A program made the translations under genes and the position numbers. Source: Litsea cubeba (taxonomy: Eukaryota > Streptophyta > Magnoliopsida > Laurales > Lauraceae). From it: a DNA stretch of 64,000 nt. This document shows, one piece after another, positions 1 through 10,150 of this stretch. Location: the NCBI GenBank assembly GCA_012931725.1, contig CM022949.1, positions 46,356,980 through 46,420,979 of the forward strand, read 5' to 3'. The stretch's first letter is position 1. The number at the start of each line of letters is the position of its first letter. The notes under the pieces are model-generated. The model was given only the letters and a program-made list of their open reading frames with translations. It did no database searches and had not been told where the DNA came from.

Positions 1-1156
1 TCTTTTTTAAGGTTCCTTTTCTAATTGCTCTATTTTGGAAGGCTCTATCGAAATGAAAGTAAAGATACCAGACAAGGCCTTAGTCTGTTTTTTTTTTTTC
101 TTTTTTTTCACTAGAATGAAAATGGACACCACCATTTGGAAATCCATTTCCTCGGAAGAAGAAAGCCGTATTTTCCTCTTCCACGACTTTATACAAACAA
201 GTATATGAAATTATATACATTTTTTAGTAATAATTTTTATGTGTGAAATCTAAACAAAAATGAATGAATCAATAAATAAATGTAACATGAACTTAATAGT
301 ATTTTTTTTCTTTTTCTCTTGTTTTTTCCACTAGTAATTACCCATTCTATTTCACTTTCTATAAATCTCGAGGGAATATTTTGGTCTATTTATAAATTAT
401 TTAACATTAGGAAATATAATGATAATAGTTACTAAGTAAATAAAATAACTTATTGGTGAGTCAATCAAATCTTTCTACATCTTTTTCTTAAATCATAGAT
501 AAAGTTTCAGCTTTATTTATATTTTATTGGGATTTTTACGAAAAAATTTATGCTTAAACTCTGATTAAATAGACATGGGTACAAAAACATAAAAATGACA
601 GATTTGGGGGCTATCCACTTTTTTGGACATAATTACTGCTCTAAGAATATCGTCACCCATTTCACCATTTTTGTCGAAACTTGCAACTCCACTTTCTTGC
701 CCTCCTCATCTGAATCGTTTGGTGAGGGTGTAGAGAGATGGAGAGGGATTTGTAGTGAGTGATGAGATGAGTTTGGTGGATTAGACCAATGGGGAAGAAG
801 AAGATGGCGACGATGATGGTGCTTGAAGATATTGACTATGGGTGATGAGTTGCAAGTGTTTGGTTGGAGAGACTAAACATTGGAATGATTCCAAACAAGA
901 CTTAAAACTTCAAAAGTAGAATAAGCAAATGGGGAAGAAGAAGAACAATTGGAAAGTGAAAAAAAAAAAAACGTTCAGAATTGATCAAAGAAGATAATTT
1001 AATTTGGAAGAAAAAAAAGTATAACAAATATTAGAAAAGATAGAATAAAAGTAAGGACCATTCGAAAGCATTTAGGGTGTTGTTTGAAAAGGTTTGTTCA
1101 TGTGCATTAGGCCAACATATTGGTATTGATGAGAAAATAATATTCTACGTAAGTTT
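1..1156. other. AT-rich spacer, no gene recognised
   Basis: The stretch is AT-rich with short homopolymer runs and no reading frame of recognisable protein. A GA-rich patch near 720-960 has repeated GAAGAAGAAG and GATGATGG words but no conserved domain. I see no LTR end or terminal inverted repeat here. Confidence 0.5.
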
Positions 1157-1521
1157 ATGACCCCTGACTTGCTTGGTAAACTTACTTTACTAGTGAAGTA
1201 AAGTGAATGGTCAATTCAAGAGACAATAAAAGAAGAGGGGTCAAATCACAAGTACTAAATTTGAAAAATCGCCTCTTCTTTTAAAAAAAAAAAATAACCT
1301 TAAAAATCTACTTTCTCAAATCTCTAAATGACAAAAACCTCTTCTTTATCAAAAAGGTCAAAAGGCTATCCACTTATGGCACTAAATGACAAAAGACCGT
1401 AATTTGGCCTGTTGTCATTTAATACCTTTGGATTTGATTTGTCCCCCTCTTTTTTTCATCCCTTTTGAATTTATTATTAACTTCACTTCACTGGTAAAGT
1501 AAATTTATCAAACAGGGTGTC
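1157..1521. mobile_element. MITE-like inverted-repeat element
   Basis: Two arms of about 45 bases, near 1161-1208 and 1473-1519, are imperfect inverted copies. Both carry a TTTACT-x-GTGAAG core and an outer CCCTG-x-TTGGTAAA-like end. The roughly 360-bp spacing and AT-rich interior fit a non-autonomous DNA transposon. I found no clear target-site duplication, so the superfamily is not assigned and the ends are approximate. Confidence 0.4.
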
Positions 1522-1760
1522 GAAGAGGATATGGATGGAAATAACAAGAATAGGTATGAAGAAGTGCAACCCACTGAGCATTTCATCCAAATAAACTAGA
1601 ATGGAAAAACAAAAATAATGTTGTTTACCTAGACATTGTTGGGACAAGGCTTTGATGATGATGATGATGGTTCTAGATTTTGTTGTGGCTATTTATCTTG
1701 CATCACGAACACTTTACATTGAGAAGAAGGAAGAACATGTTGTGGTGTTTAACAATATTC

Positions 1761-1792
1761 TGAGCAGGTCATGTCATGAGCAGGTCATGTCA
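1761..1792 (+). repeat. 16-bp perfect tandem duplication
   Basis: The 16-base word TGAGCAGGTCATGTCA occurs twice head to tail (1761-1776 and 1777-1792). The second copy overlaps the target duplication and first bases of the solo LTR that starts at 1788. Confidence 0.85.
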
Positions 1793-3380
1793 CGTCCCCA
1801 AAATGAAATCGAGGGAAACATGAATAATAATATTAAATATAATCTTTCTATGGATTTTTCCACACAAGCTCACAAAATATGGTCCCACAAAATTTTTTGA
1901 AACATGGTGAGTCAAAATAAATCATAAGTCAAATCTTGTGAAAGCATTAAATCAACTGGTACTGATATCAAAAATCAAACCGACACATAACTAGCTAAAG
2001 ATGTAGGTTTAAGTTGGCAAATAACCTAAACAAACTACTAAATAAAATTAAGTTCAATATGAAGAATTTGCTAATAAAATTGTCTCGATTATGAAAGTCA
2101 CTCATGCGTAGACTCAGACAGATCCGTAGTCATCTTCGGGGACTGGCACTCACTCGGGTTCTTCAGCTAGATTAAACACTTAAAACGTTTGACCCTTCTC
2201 CGTCTCCTCGGCAGGGTAGGGATTGGTACCTATGCACCATTAAACAACATAAACAGCAAGTACGAAAGCATGATTTATAAATATAAAAAAAAGATCAATG
2301 TGAGTAATGACAGGTAATGTTCATAAAAAAATAACACCGTGACAACAACGAAGATAATTTATAACCTAAATCCAATCTACATAATAGAGCAATACAATAG
2401 TCACACAGAAGCAATGCCATTATTTTGGGTGGTCAACCCTAATAAACCGGAAAAACCCGTTCGTAGGCCGGTAGTTATAAACTGGTTTGTATTCACATCG
2501 GTGATCAGCCGTTCGCATATGATCTGCAGTCGTTCGTATATGACCCAAATATTCACATTCATAAATAATTGCATAATTGACCCAACTAGTAATGCTTAGA
2601 CACAGAAACCTAAATCAAAGTGAAGGGATGGCTGCACAACAATTCACAATCGAATAGCAAAGCATCATCCGAACAAATCTCCACATAACCAAATCTAATG
2701 CCAAGCCACTTCATGGTCCATATCCAAACAACATAGGGTATGCAACCGACAGACCAACATCAATCTCAATTATGCATGCAAACCCGAATGTCAAAGAATA
2801 ACCACAAACCAATCCTAAAGTCAAACATACGGTCCCGAACCTAACCAACACCACAAGAACCTCTAGATAAAAGGTCAGCGCATCTCTTCATAATTTAGGG
2901 TGCATAGACCTAATTAAGGGTTTTCCAATAGAGATAGGTTGAACTCCAGTTCATCAGAATTCATTGAGGGTCATACATGGAACTGAATACTATGTTGATA
3001 GGATACCACATGCCCAAACGGTATTTACAAAAGTCCAATTAACCAAATAATAAGGTCCAAAAATATAAATTGACTTATCAAGAACCAAGGGTACCTTTCA
3101 AAATAATTAGCAAACGATAATAAGAATTAACAATCCTTAATTCATAATTTCAAAAACTTAGGATCCCATTCGTAATGTATTTCCAAGAAAATAAGTCAAA
3201 AGGGCGTAATTGGGTTCATTAAAAACTACAATGGGATTTTTCCAAATTTTTAGAAACTCAAGGGCATGGTAATAGAATAGTTTAGATTCTGTACCACATG
3301 TCTCATCTTCTCTTTTGTTTTGTTTCCAATACAGGTACAAGTCAAACAGTTCTTACATGGAATCTCCTTCTTTCATTTAT

Positions 3381-3990
3381 GGGACATCTATAAGAAAAAT
3401 CCCCTTAAATAGGAAAACCACAGTTGAGGACCCTAAACTTTTATAATGATGGCCAAAGATCTCCAGCCGAAATCATCTTCTTCTTTTTTGCCCATTTTTC
3501 CCTTTCTTTGTTGATGTCAACATAGCCATATTCCCTATTCATGTCATAAAAAAAATAAAAATTCATATTCCCAAGCATCGGTCTCTTCACCCAAATTGAA
3601 AGAAACTAAAGTCCCATATTCTGTCATAGTAATATTTGTCGACATCGACAAAACATTTGTCAACATCAACATAAACTTTTGTCGACGTCGACAAAAACGT
3701 CAAGTTAGCACAATCAAGTGACTCTGTACAGGTTAAGCATTTATACATAGAATTTGTTGACGTCGACAGAAGATTTGTCATCATCAACATAAACTTTTGC
3801 GACGTAGACAAAAACGTTTAGTTGGCACAATCCAGTGACCCCTGTGCACAACACATGTTAAACATTTATACATAGAATTTGTTGATGTCAATAGAAAATT
3901 TGTGCTGGAGGTCCTTGGCTATCGTTATAAAAGTTTAGGATCCTCAACTGTAGTTACCTTATTTAAAGGGATTTTTCCAGTAGATGTCCC
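3381..3990. mobile_element. Mutator-like MITE with 87-bp TIRs
   Basis: Positions 3381-3467 and 3904-3990 are inverted copies of each other over about 87 bp, both starting GGGACATCTA-like. The flanks are TTCATTTAT (3372-3380) and TTTATTTAT (3991-3999), an 8/9 match, as expected of the 9-bp duplication of Mutator-like elements. No transposase is encoded, so the copy is non-autonomous. It sits inside the solo LTR at 1788-5942 and is therefore the younger insertion. Its interior holds the tandem palindromic repeats listed separately. Confidence 0.75.
3630..3905. repeat. Tandem ~120-bp repeat rich in GTCGAC palindromes
   Basis: Two diverged copies of about 120 bp (near 3668-3789 and 3790-3905) lie inside the MULE-type MITE. 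Each contains words of the form TTTGTCGACGTCGACAAA or decayed versions, which are self-complementary, and a shared CATTTATACATAGAATTTGTTGA segment. No protein reading is credible here. Confidence 0.7.
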
Positions 3991-4517
3991 TTTATTTATT
4001 AATTTCCCAATACCTACTCAAGTCCAAAACAGGTCATGTACAAGTGGAGACAACCTTCTCCCAATATAACCAGGTCCAAAACCGCTCCTCCCCACTCAAC
4101 ACAGAGCCCAGTTCTATAATAGCGCTCCACGCCTGCAAAACTGGTACACTCAGATAGTGGGCCCCACTGATTAAGAACCCATGATGGGTCTGATCTCTAA
4201 GGTCTCCCAGGGCCCCACTAATGGATCAATGGTTTAGATAGGTCATCACGTCATCTCCCTAGCCCCACAACCAGTGGCGAACCAACGTTATGATGACATG
4301 GGGCGGTCGGATCTAGAAATTCCAAAGTGTTCGTCAAGGGCCCCGCGCATAGCCCACTAATATCAAAACTAATCACCCTAAAATAGTCCCAAAAAACTCA
4401 TGAAAATCCCAATCGCCTCGGGTCTTTTTGATGACGTAGAGTGGTAAATAAGATGAACCTTTCTATAGTCCAGCATAAGAATATTAGAACATATTTATTT
4501 TATGGTCTGCCGTAAGC

Positions 4518-4519
<2 letters not shown>

Positions 4520-4553
<34 letters not shown>
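4520..4553. repeat. (ATT)n microsatellite
   Basis: A pure run of about eleven ATT units ends in ATAATTTTTT. A short tyrosine-rich reading frame across it is a repeat artefact. Confidence 0.9.
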
Positions 4554-4556
<3 letters not shown>

Positions 4557-5782
4557 ATTTTTTTTTATATGAAGCATCTTTTTCTTGTGCATTTGATGGT
4601 GTACTTTTTTGTGATAATTTATTTCCACAATCATTTAGTTTTCTATTGGATTTTGGTTTCTATTGTATGTGTGGGAAATTTTTTTTCAGTGAGATGTGTT
4701 CATTTATGTTTGAATTCGGTATTAGTAGTCAATTTCCTTACTTAATTTTTTCTTGAAAATCATGTCTTTAAAAACTATGCTATAAGTGGATATTATAGGT
4801 AGTTGGTGATGATTATCATCCGACCCACTCAAACTAAAATCTTGGCTCCGCCACTGCCCACAACCAGATTAAATAAAAGAAAATCACTCCAAAGTGACTT
4901 ACGCCTCAACTGTTTAGAACCCTTAGATGCTGGGCCAGATGGGACCCACTCCCCACAGGTCCACCACAACCAGAGTCGCCCATGGGTCCACAAGTAGACC
5001 CATGGTCTTGATCTCACATCAAAGGGGTCCACCTGGGCCCCACAGTCCAAATCACGGTAAGTCTCTCACGGTTCCAAGCCCGGGAACCTGCTAGTGGCTC
5101 TTCCCTGGTATTCAATAGTTTCTTTGCTGTATCCAACTCCATCCAGCCACCCAATCTAAGTATTATACAATTACAGAATCAGAGATGTAAAAGGGAGTTT
5201 CTAACTAAAAATCACATGGGGGTAGGCTAAAGGTCAACAGCAGACTAGGGTTACCTGCAACAGTAAAATAGAATTTAAACAAATAGATCGAATCATCCCC
5301 TGATGTCTCCAATGTCCTCATCTCAAAATAAAATCGCATAACCACATTATCATATGAAATGGGCATCAAAGGGCTTCTACATGCATTAACACGTAAATCA
5401 ACGAAGAACACAAGTATTAAATGGACAAATTATGGTTAGGTACTTGTTTTTTGTTCGCGGTTGGAGGAGACTACGGCGATCCCTATTGCCAAAGTCCAAC
5501 GTGGGTATCTTTGCGAGGAGGGTTTCGAGCGGAAGATGATGATCGTCTTCGATCGGAGATCCGGTGGTTGGCTTGAAGTACGGTGATGTTGTATAAATAG
5601 AGAATGGGAATAGGAGTTGGATTCTAACTTAAATTCTAAAGAGAATAGAGTTTATGTTGGAGAAGAACTATGTCCACTAAACTAAACTGGGTGTGGGTTA
5701 ACTATGGGCCAAGTCACATATCCAACAAGCCCAACTCACCAAACCTAAGCCTAACGTGATCCCCACTTAGACTAATAATAAT

Positions 5783-5930
5783 TTAACTAAAATACATACA
5801 GCAACCTAATAATAATAAAATAAATAACCAAAACCAATACATACAATTACTAATAAATAACCACTTATTTAACTAAAATACATACAATTACATAATAATA
5901 ATAAAATAAATAATTTATATATATAATAAC
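5783..5930. repeat. AT-rich imperfect direct duplication
   Basis: A segment starting TTAACTAAAATACATACA and continuing into AATAATAATAAAATAAATAA occurs twice about 86 bp apart, with small differences. It lies near the right end of the solo LTR and has no coding character. Confidence 0.55.
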
Positions 5931-5947
5931 CAAAACGTCGCAGGTCA

Positions 5948-7297
5948 CAAATAAACAAACTACTTTCCGCTTATGCAAAGAATTGTTAACCTACAAATAT
6001 TGGAAAGTCATACAAGTGGAGTGTTCTATAACTACCATGGGTATTGATGTACGTGGTTGGTGTTAAGAGTATTGCACAAATAAAACAGTAAGGACTTGTT
6101 TGAAAACGAGGTGGTGGAATCTAGAAGAGAGAATTTTAACAACATTAAAATAAAAAAAAAGTTGTCAACATGAACCTCACATGTGCAAAGTTATGACAAA
6201 TAATCGAAGTTATATACTTACCATTTGGGATAGAGTATCAAAGGCTAATTTCCTATTAATTATAGTAAAAGAACGGTAAAAATATATATATTTTTGGACC
6301 ATTTTCCTTTTGAGCTGAAAATCATTTTATTTTCTTTAGATAAATGGAACCTAGCTAGGAGAAGGGAAGGCCTGAAACCCTAAGAGGTTTTCAATAAATA
6401 TTGAGCCTTTAAGAGTTTGTACGTAAAAAAAAAAGTAATAAAATGTAAAAAAAAAGGTATTGCGAAAAATATATTAATAAGATTCGATGTGAATGTTGTA
6501 AGTCGACTAAATAAGAAATCTAGGATATCTCTTGATCAGCACTTGTAAATGGAAACTTTTTTTTTTTTTTGGTAAGGTAAAGTACTCACGCACGCGACTC
6601 GTCCCTCATCATGAACACTAAAACAAAGAATTGTTTCTCTAAAAATCTCAAGTATTGAATGGTATGATTTAGAGTTTTCAAAGTTCTCCCAGTGAATGTC
6701 GTGTATTAGTTTTAATGAGTCCAATTACTAATGAGGATTTCAACGAATATCTTAAGAAACTCAATCAAACGAAGTCAATGCATGGCCAAATGAAGTCAAC
6801 TTGGTTGATTAAGTACTCAACAAGTTTTCATATAAGATAAGCCATTGTTTTTTGTTTTTTCTCTATAATTTTGTTCCGGATGTACCTTTATGTTTCTTCC
6901 TATGTGTCTCATTTATCTAGAGCTTTTGTCAACCACTTTTCCACACAAGTGGATTGTAGAAACTTGGTCCAACCTTCTATCAATTTAAAAGAATGCACCA
7001 TTATAGCTTGCTTAAAGTTTACCGATATCTAACACTCTCAAATCTTGAACATGAGACGGTGTTTTTTCCTTCCATTTTTTATTTTTACACTATCCTTTTA
7101 TATATGCAAATCATATTCATGGTGGAACTAGCTAGCTATTTAAAGGTTTGGATGTAGTTTTATCAAGCTAATGGCTACTATATAAATCAGGTGGACTAAG
7201 ATCCCGATTCAAAAAATATACAAATGAAAGAGCATAATGTTTAAATGATTTAATTCATTGTATATATATTTTTACTTTATCTTTTATGTGTTGAATA
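5948..7297. other. Spacer upstream of the resistance gene
   Basis: AT-rich intergenic DNA between the solo LTR and the resistance gene. No further gene, LTR end or TIR was recognised. A TATATATATTT run at about 7260-7271 is close to the start codon and may be only AT-rich context. The promoter of the downstream gene must lie here, but no element can be named with confidence. Confidence 0.45.
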
Positions 7298-10150
7298 ATG
7301 ACTTCTTTATTCCTTTACATAGTGGACATGGAGCATCTTGGGACAGTATTTGAAATGGGAAAGGCAATATGTGCACCTCTGCAAAATCTAAAGGAAAATG
7401 AGGATATTTTAGATAAAAAGATTGAAGAGTTGAGTTGCCGTCAGAGCGATGTACATGCAGTTTTAGAAATAGCAAAACTGCAATCTGGGAAGATGCCAAA
7501 AAGAGAGGTAGAATTATGGTTGAAAAATGTGCAAAATATTAAAGATAAAGTGCATGACATTAAACAAAAGCTCGGGGAAGTGAGGGAAGCGAATTGGACT
7601 CATATTCAGTTGCGCATGAATCTAGCCAAGGAAGTCGAAGAGAAGATCAAAGAAGCAGTCGAGCTAAAAGAGAATGGGCGATTTCAGGAGGGATTGTTTG
7701 TTGACTTGTTAATGGTAGGTAGTATAGAGACTTTTCCTCCAATAAAAATAGTGGGTGAAACAACTGCACTAAAAAATTTGCAAAAGATAGAGGAATATCT
7801 AATGGTTGATGAGGTAGGGAAGATCGGTGTCTATGGTATGGGGGGCGTGGGCAAGACAACAATAATGACCCAGATTCACAACAAATTTAAGAATGCCGGA
7901 ACATTCAAATGTGTCATTTGGGTGACAGTCTCTAAGGAGTCAGATCTGAAAGAGTTGCAAGGCCGTCTCTCAAAGGCATTGCATATAAAAGACTTCTCCG
8001 ATTATAAAGATGCACTTTGTAGATCAGCAAAATTGTTTGAGGCTTTCGAAAGAAGTGGCACGTTCTTGCTCATTTTAGATGACATGTGGAATACATTTCC
8101 TCTTACCAAAGTTGGGGTTCCAGAACCAAATCAAGAGAACAAATGCAAGATAGTGTGGACTACTCGATCTAAAAAGGTATGTCGAGGGATGGGTAGTCAA
8201 AGGACAATCAAAGTGGATGCTCTTGCCAAGGATGAATCATGGACCTTGTTCAAGGAAAGACTTGGTACTGATTTTGTGCTTTCACCAGAAATTGAACCAA
8301 TTGCAAAGGCTGTTGTTGAAGAGTGTGATGGTTTGCCTCTTGGAATCATTACTGTGGGGGCAGCTATGAGGGGTGTCGATGATACTAGAATATGGAGGAA
8401 TGCATTGGAAGACTTGAAAAACTCGAGGCCTGATCTTGAAGGCCTAGAAGATGATGTCTTCTCTTGCTTGAGATTCAGTTTTGATCATCTGAAAACTCAA
8501 ATACACAAAGATTGTTTCTTGTATTGTGCCTTCTATCCTGAAGATTATTTAATAACATGCCATTCTTTAATTGAGAAGTGGATGGCAGATGGATTTTTTG
8601 ATGAAATCGAGGATCGAGAGAAGGGGTTTGATAAAGGCTACACAATAATACACGATTTAAAAGATGCGTGTATGCTGGAGAATGGCGAGCGTGACAGTAT
8701 AAGTTGTGTAAAGATGCATGATTTACTCAGAGATTTAGCTATTGCCATCACAAGGAAGAGTCATCAATTTGTGGTCAAGGTCCGTTCCAATGTAGGTAAG
8801 TTTCCAAGGGGTGAGAATTTGATGGATGATGTAATTAGAGTATCTTTGATGTATAGCAACATTGAATTGCTTTCATGTCGATCCAAGTTTCCAAAGCTCT
8901 CTACCTTGTTATTGGGAGGTTCTAGATTGCTCAACATCGATCATTTATTCTTTGAACACATGCAAAACCTTCGAGTTTTGGATTTGTCCGATACTGACAT
9001 CAGGTGTTTACCGCAATCATTGTCCAACTTAGTAAACCTTCATGCTCTGCTGTTAAGGCAATGTGGGTATTTGACAGAAGTTCCTTCACTTGTTCACCTC
9101 ACAGAACTTAGGGTGTTGGACCTCTCTGGAACCTCAATCAAATATTTGCCAGATGGAATGGACAGTTTAACCAATCTTAGATGCCTTGGCCTGTCTGCCA
9201 CAAGAAGTTTAGAAATGGTTCCTGTTGGCGCAATATCCAGTTTGTCCCATTTAGAAGAACTGTTGATGGTGGGCAGTAAATGGAAGTGGTCATCAAATGA
9301 AGAAAGAAATGGAAGGGGAGCAGGTGTGGAAGACATTTTGAGGTTGATGCATTTAAAAAAACTTCTTGTCGACTTCGTGGACTTGAGTGCATTCTCGTCC
9401 TATGTAAGATCTGGGCGTTGGCGAGGTTTAAATTGTTTCCTTCTTAGAGTTGGCAATGCATTCAATGATCTAGTAGAAATAAAATATAATTTCTATAGTC
9501 GGGAATGTCAGGTAATCGTCTCTGATAGTTACTGTATGAACTGTGTTGCTTTTCCTGACAGCAACTTAACTAAGTTGTGGATTGCCCGCTTGCACAATTT
9601 GAATACTATATACATGGAGGAAGCGACTCAGGGTGACAACCTAGCAAACCTCAAGTACATAGAAATCGGATTCTGTCCAAAGCTGAAGTATGTATTATCG
9701 GTTGGGTGGTTCCAGACCCTCCAAAACCTTGAACAGATAAGTGTTTGTAGTTGCCAAGCGATGGAGGAGATGGTAGTCGATATGGGAGACATGGGTGAAG
9801 CAAACAATAACATACCCATCACACTACCAAGGTTGAAGAGTTTAACATTATTTGGTCTACCGAAGTTGAAGAGTATTTGTAGGAGAACATTAATTTGCAG
9901 TTCCCTTGAAGAAATCGTGGTACTCTATTGCCCAATGCTGAAGACGCTTCCTTTTTCTATAAACAGTCTATCATCCTCTCTCAAACAGATCAACGGAAGT
10001 AGAAGTTGGTGGGACTCGTTGGAGTGGGACAATGCCAACACCAAAATGCACCTCCAGCCTTTCTTCTCAGAGGATCCAGACTTCGGTTTCCATAGGGAAG
10101 AAGGTCGAGTACGACAGGGAACCAAAAGAAACGCAGATAGCATCTCCTAA
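7298..10150 (+). CDS. CC-NB-ARC-LRR disease resistance protein (CNL, RPS2/RPS5-like)
   Basis: The frame is an uninterrupted 950-residue intracellular immune receptor, normal length for the family. An N-terminal coiled-coil region (about 20-130) includes a VELWLKNV motif typical of the RPS2/RPS5-type group. NB-ARC motifs are all present: P-loop GMGGVGKTT (180-188), kinase-2 LLILDDMW (257-264), RNBS-B IVWTTR (about 285-290), GLPLG (345-349), RNBS-D CFLYCAFYPEDY (406-417) and MHD (473-475). Leucine-rich repeats run from about 535 to near the C-terminus, with clear LRVLDLS units. By family knowledge it binds ADP/ATP through NB-ARC, and the LRR region contributes to recognition of pathogen effectors or guarded host proteins. 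The second methionine (residue 11, base 7328) starts MEHLGTVFEMG and may be the true start. No intron or frameshift is visible. Pathogen specificity cannot be inferred. Confidence 0.93.
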   Translation: MTSLFLYIVDMEHLGTVFEMGKAICAPLQNLKENEDILDKKIEELSCRQSDVHAVLEIAKLQSGKMPKREVELWLKNVQNIKDKVHDIKQKLGEVREANWTHIQLRMNLAKEVEEKIKEAVELKENGRFQEGLFVDLLMVGSIETFPPIKIVGETTALKNLQKIEEYLMVDEVGKIGVYGMGGVGKTTIMTQIHNKFKNAGTFKCVIWVTVSKESDLKELQGRLSKALHIKDFSDYKDALCRSAKLFEAFERSGTFLLILDDMWNTFPLTKVGVPEPNQENKCKIVWTTRSKKVCRGMGSQRTIKVDALAKDESWTLFKERLGTDFVLSPEIEPIAKAVVEECDGLPLGIITVGAAMRGVDDTRIWRNALEDLKNSRPDLEGLEDDVFSCLRFSFDHLKTQIHKDCFLYCAFYPEDYLITCHSLIEKWMADGFFDEIEDREKGFDKGYTIIHDLKDACMLENGERDSISCVKMHDLLRDLAIAITRKSHQFVVKVRSNVGKFPRGENLMDDVIRVSLMYSNIELLSCRSKFPKLSTLLLGGSRLLNIDHLFFEHMQNLRVLDLSDTDIRCLPQSLSNLVNLHALLLRQCGYLTEVPSLVHLTELRVLDLSGTSIKYLPDGMDSLTNLRCLGLSATRSLEMVPVGAISSLSHLEELLMVGSKWKWSSNEERNGRGAGVEDILRLMHLKKLLVDFVDLSAFSSYVRSGRWRGLNCFLLRVGNAFNDLVEIKYNFYSRECQVIVSDSYCMNCVAFPDSNLTKLWIARLHNLNTIYMEEATQGDNLANLKYIEIGFCPKLKYVLSVGWFQTLQNLEQISVCSCQAMEEMVVDMGDMGEANNNIPITLPRLKSLTLFGLPKLKSICRRTLICSSLEEIVVLYCPMLKTLPFSINSLSSSLKQINGSRSWWDSLEWDNANTKMHLQPFFSEDPDFGFHREEGRVRQGTKRNADSIS

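Larger units (their letters stand above)
1788..5942 (-). mobile_element. Solo LTR, chromovirus-like, with a nested MULE
   Basis: The block begins TGTCACGTCCCC and ends AACGTCGCA on the plus strand, so it has TG...CA ends with a short imperfect inverted repeat. It is flanked by an exact 5-bp duplication GGTCA (1783-1787 and 5943-5947). No gag or pol sequence lies inside, so it is read as a solo LTR left by recombination between two LTRs. A TATTTATA-type motif on the minus strand near 5590 and the resemblance of its end to the chromovirus LTR at 47846-51360 suggest minus orientation. The net length is about 3.5 kb once the nested 610-bp element is discounted. Assignment to chromoviruses is an inference from LTR architecture only. 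Confidence 0.62.

Noticed and set aside
4502..4756. Short plus-strand frame beginning with a run of tyrosines
   Set aside because: The start is the translated (ATT)n microsatellite, and the rest has no family resemblance and sits inside an LTR.
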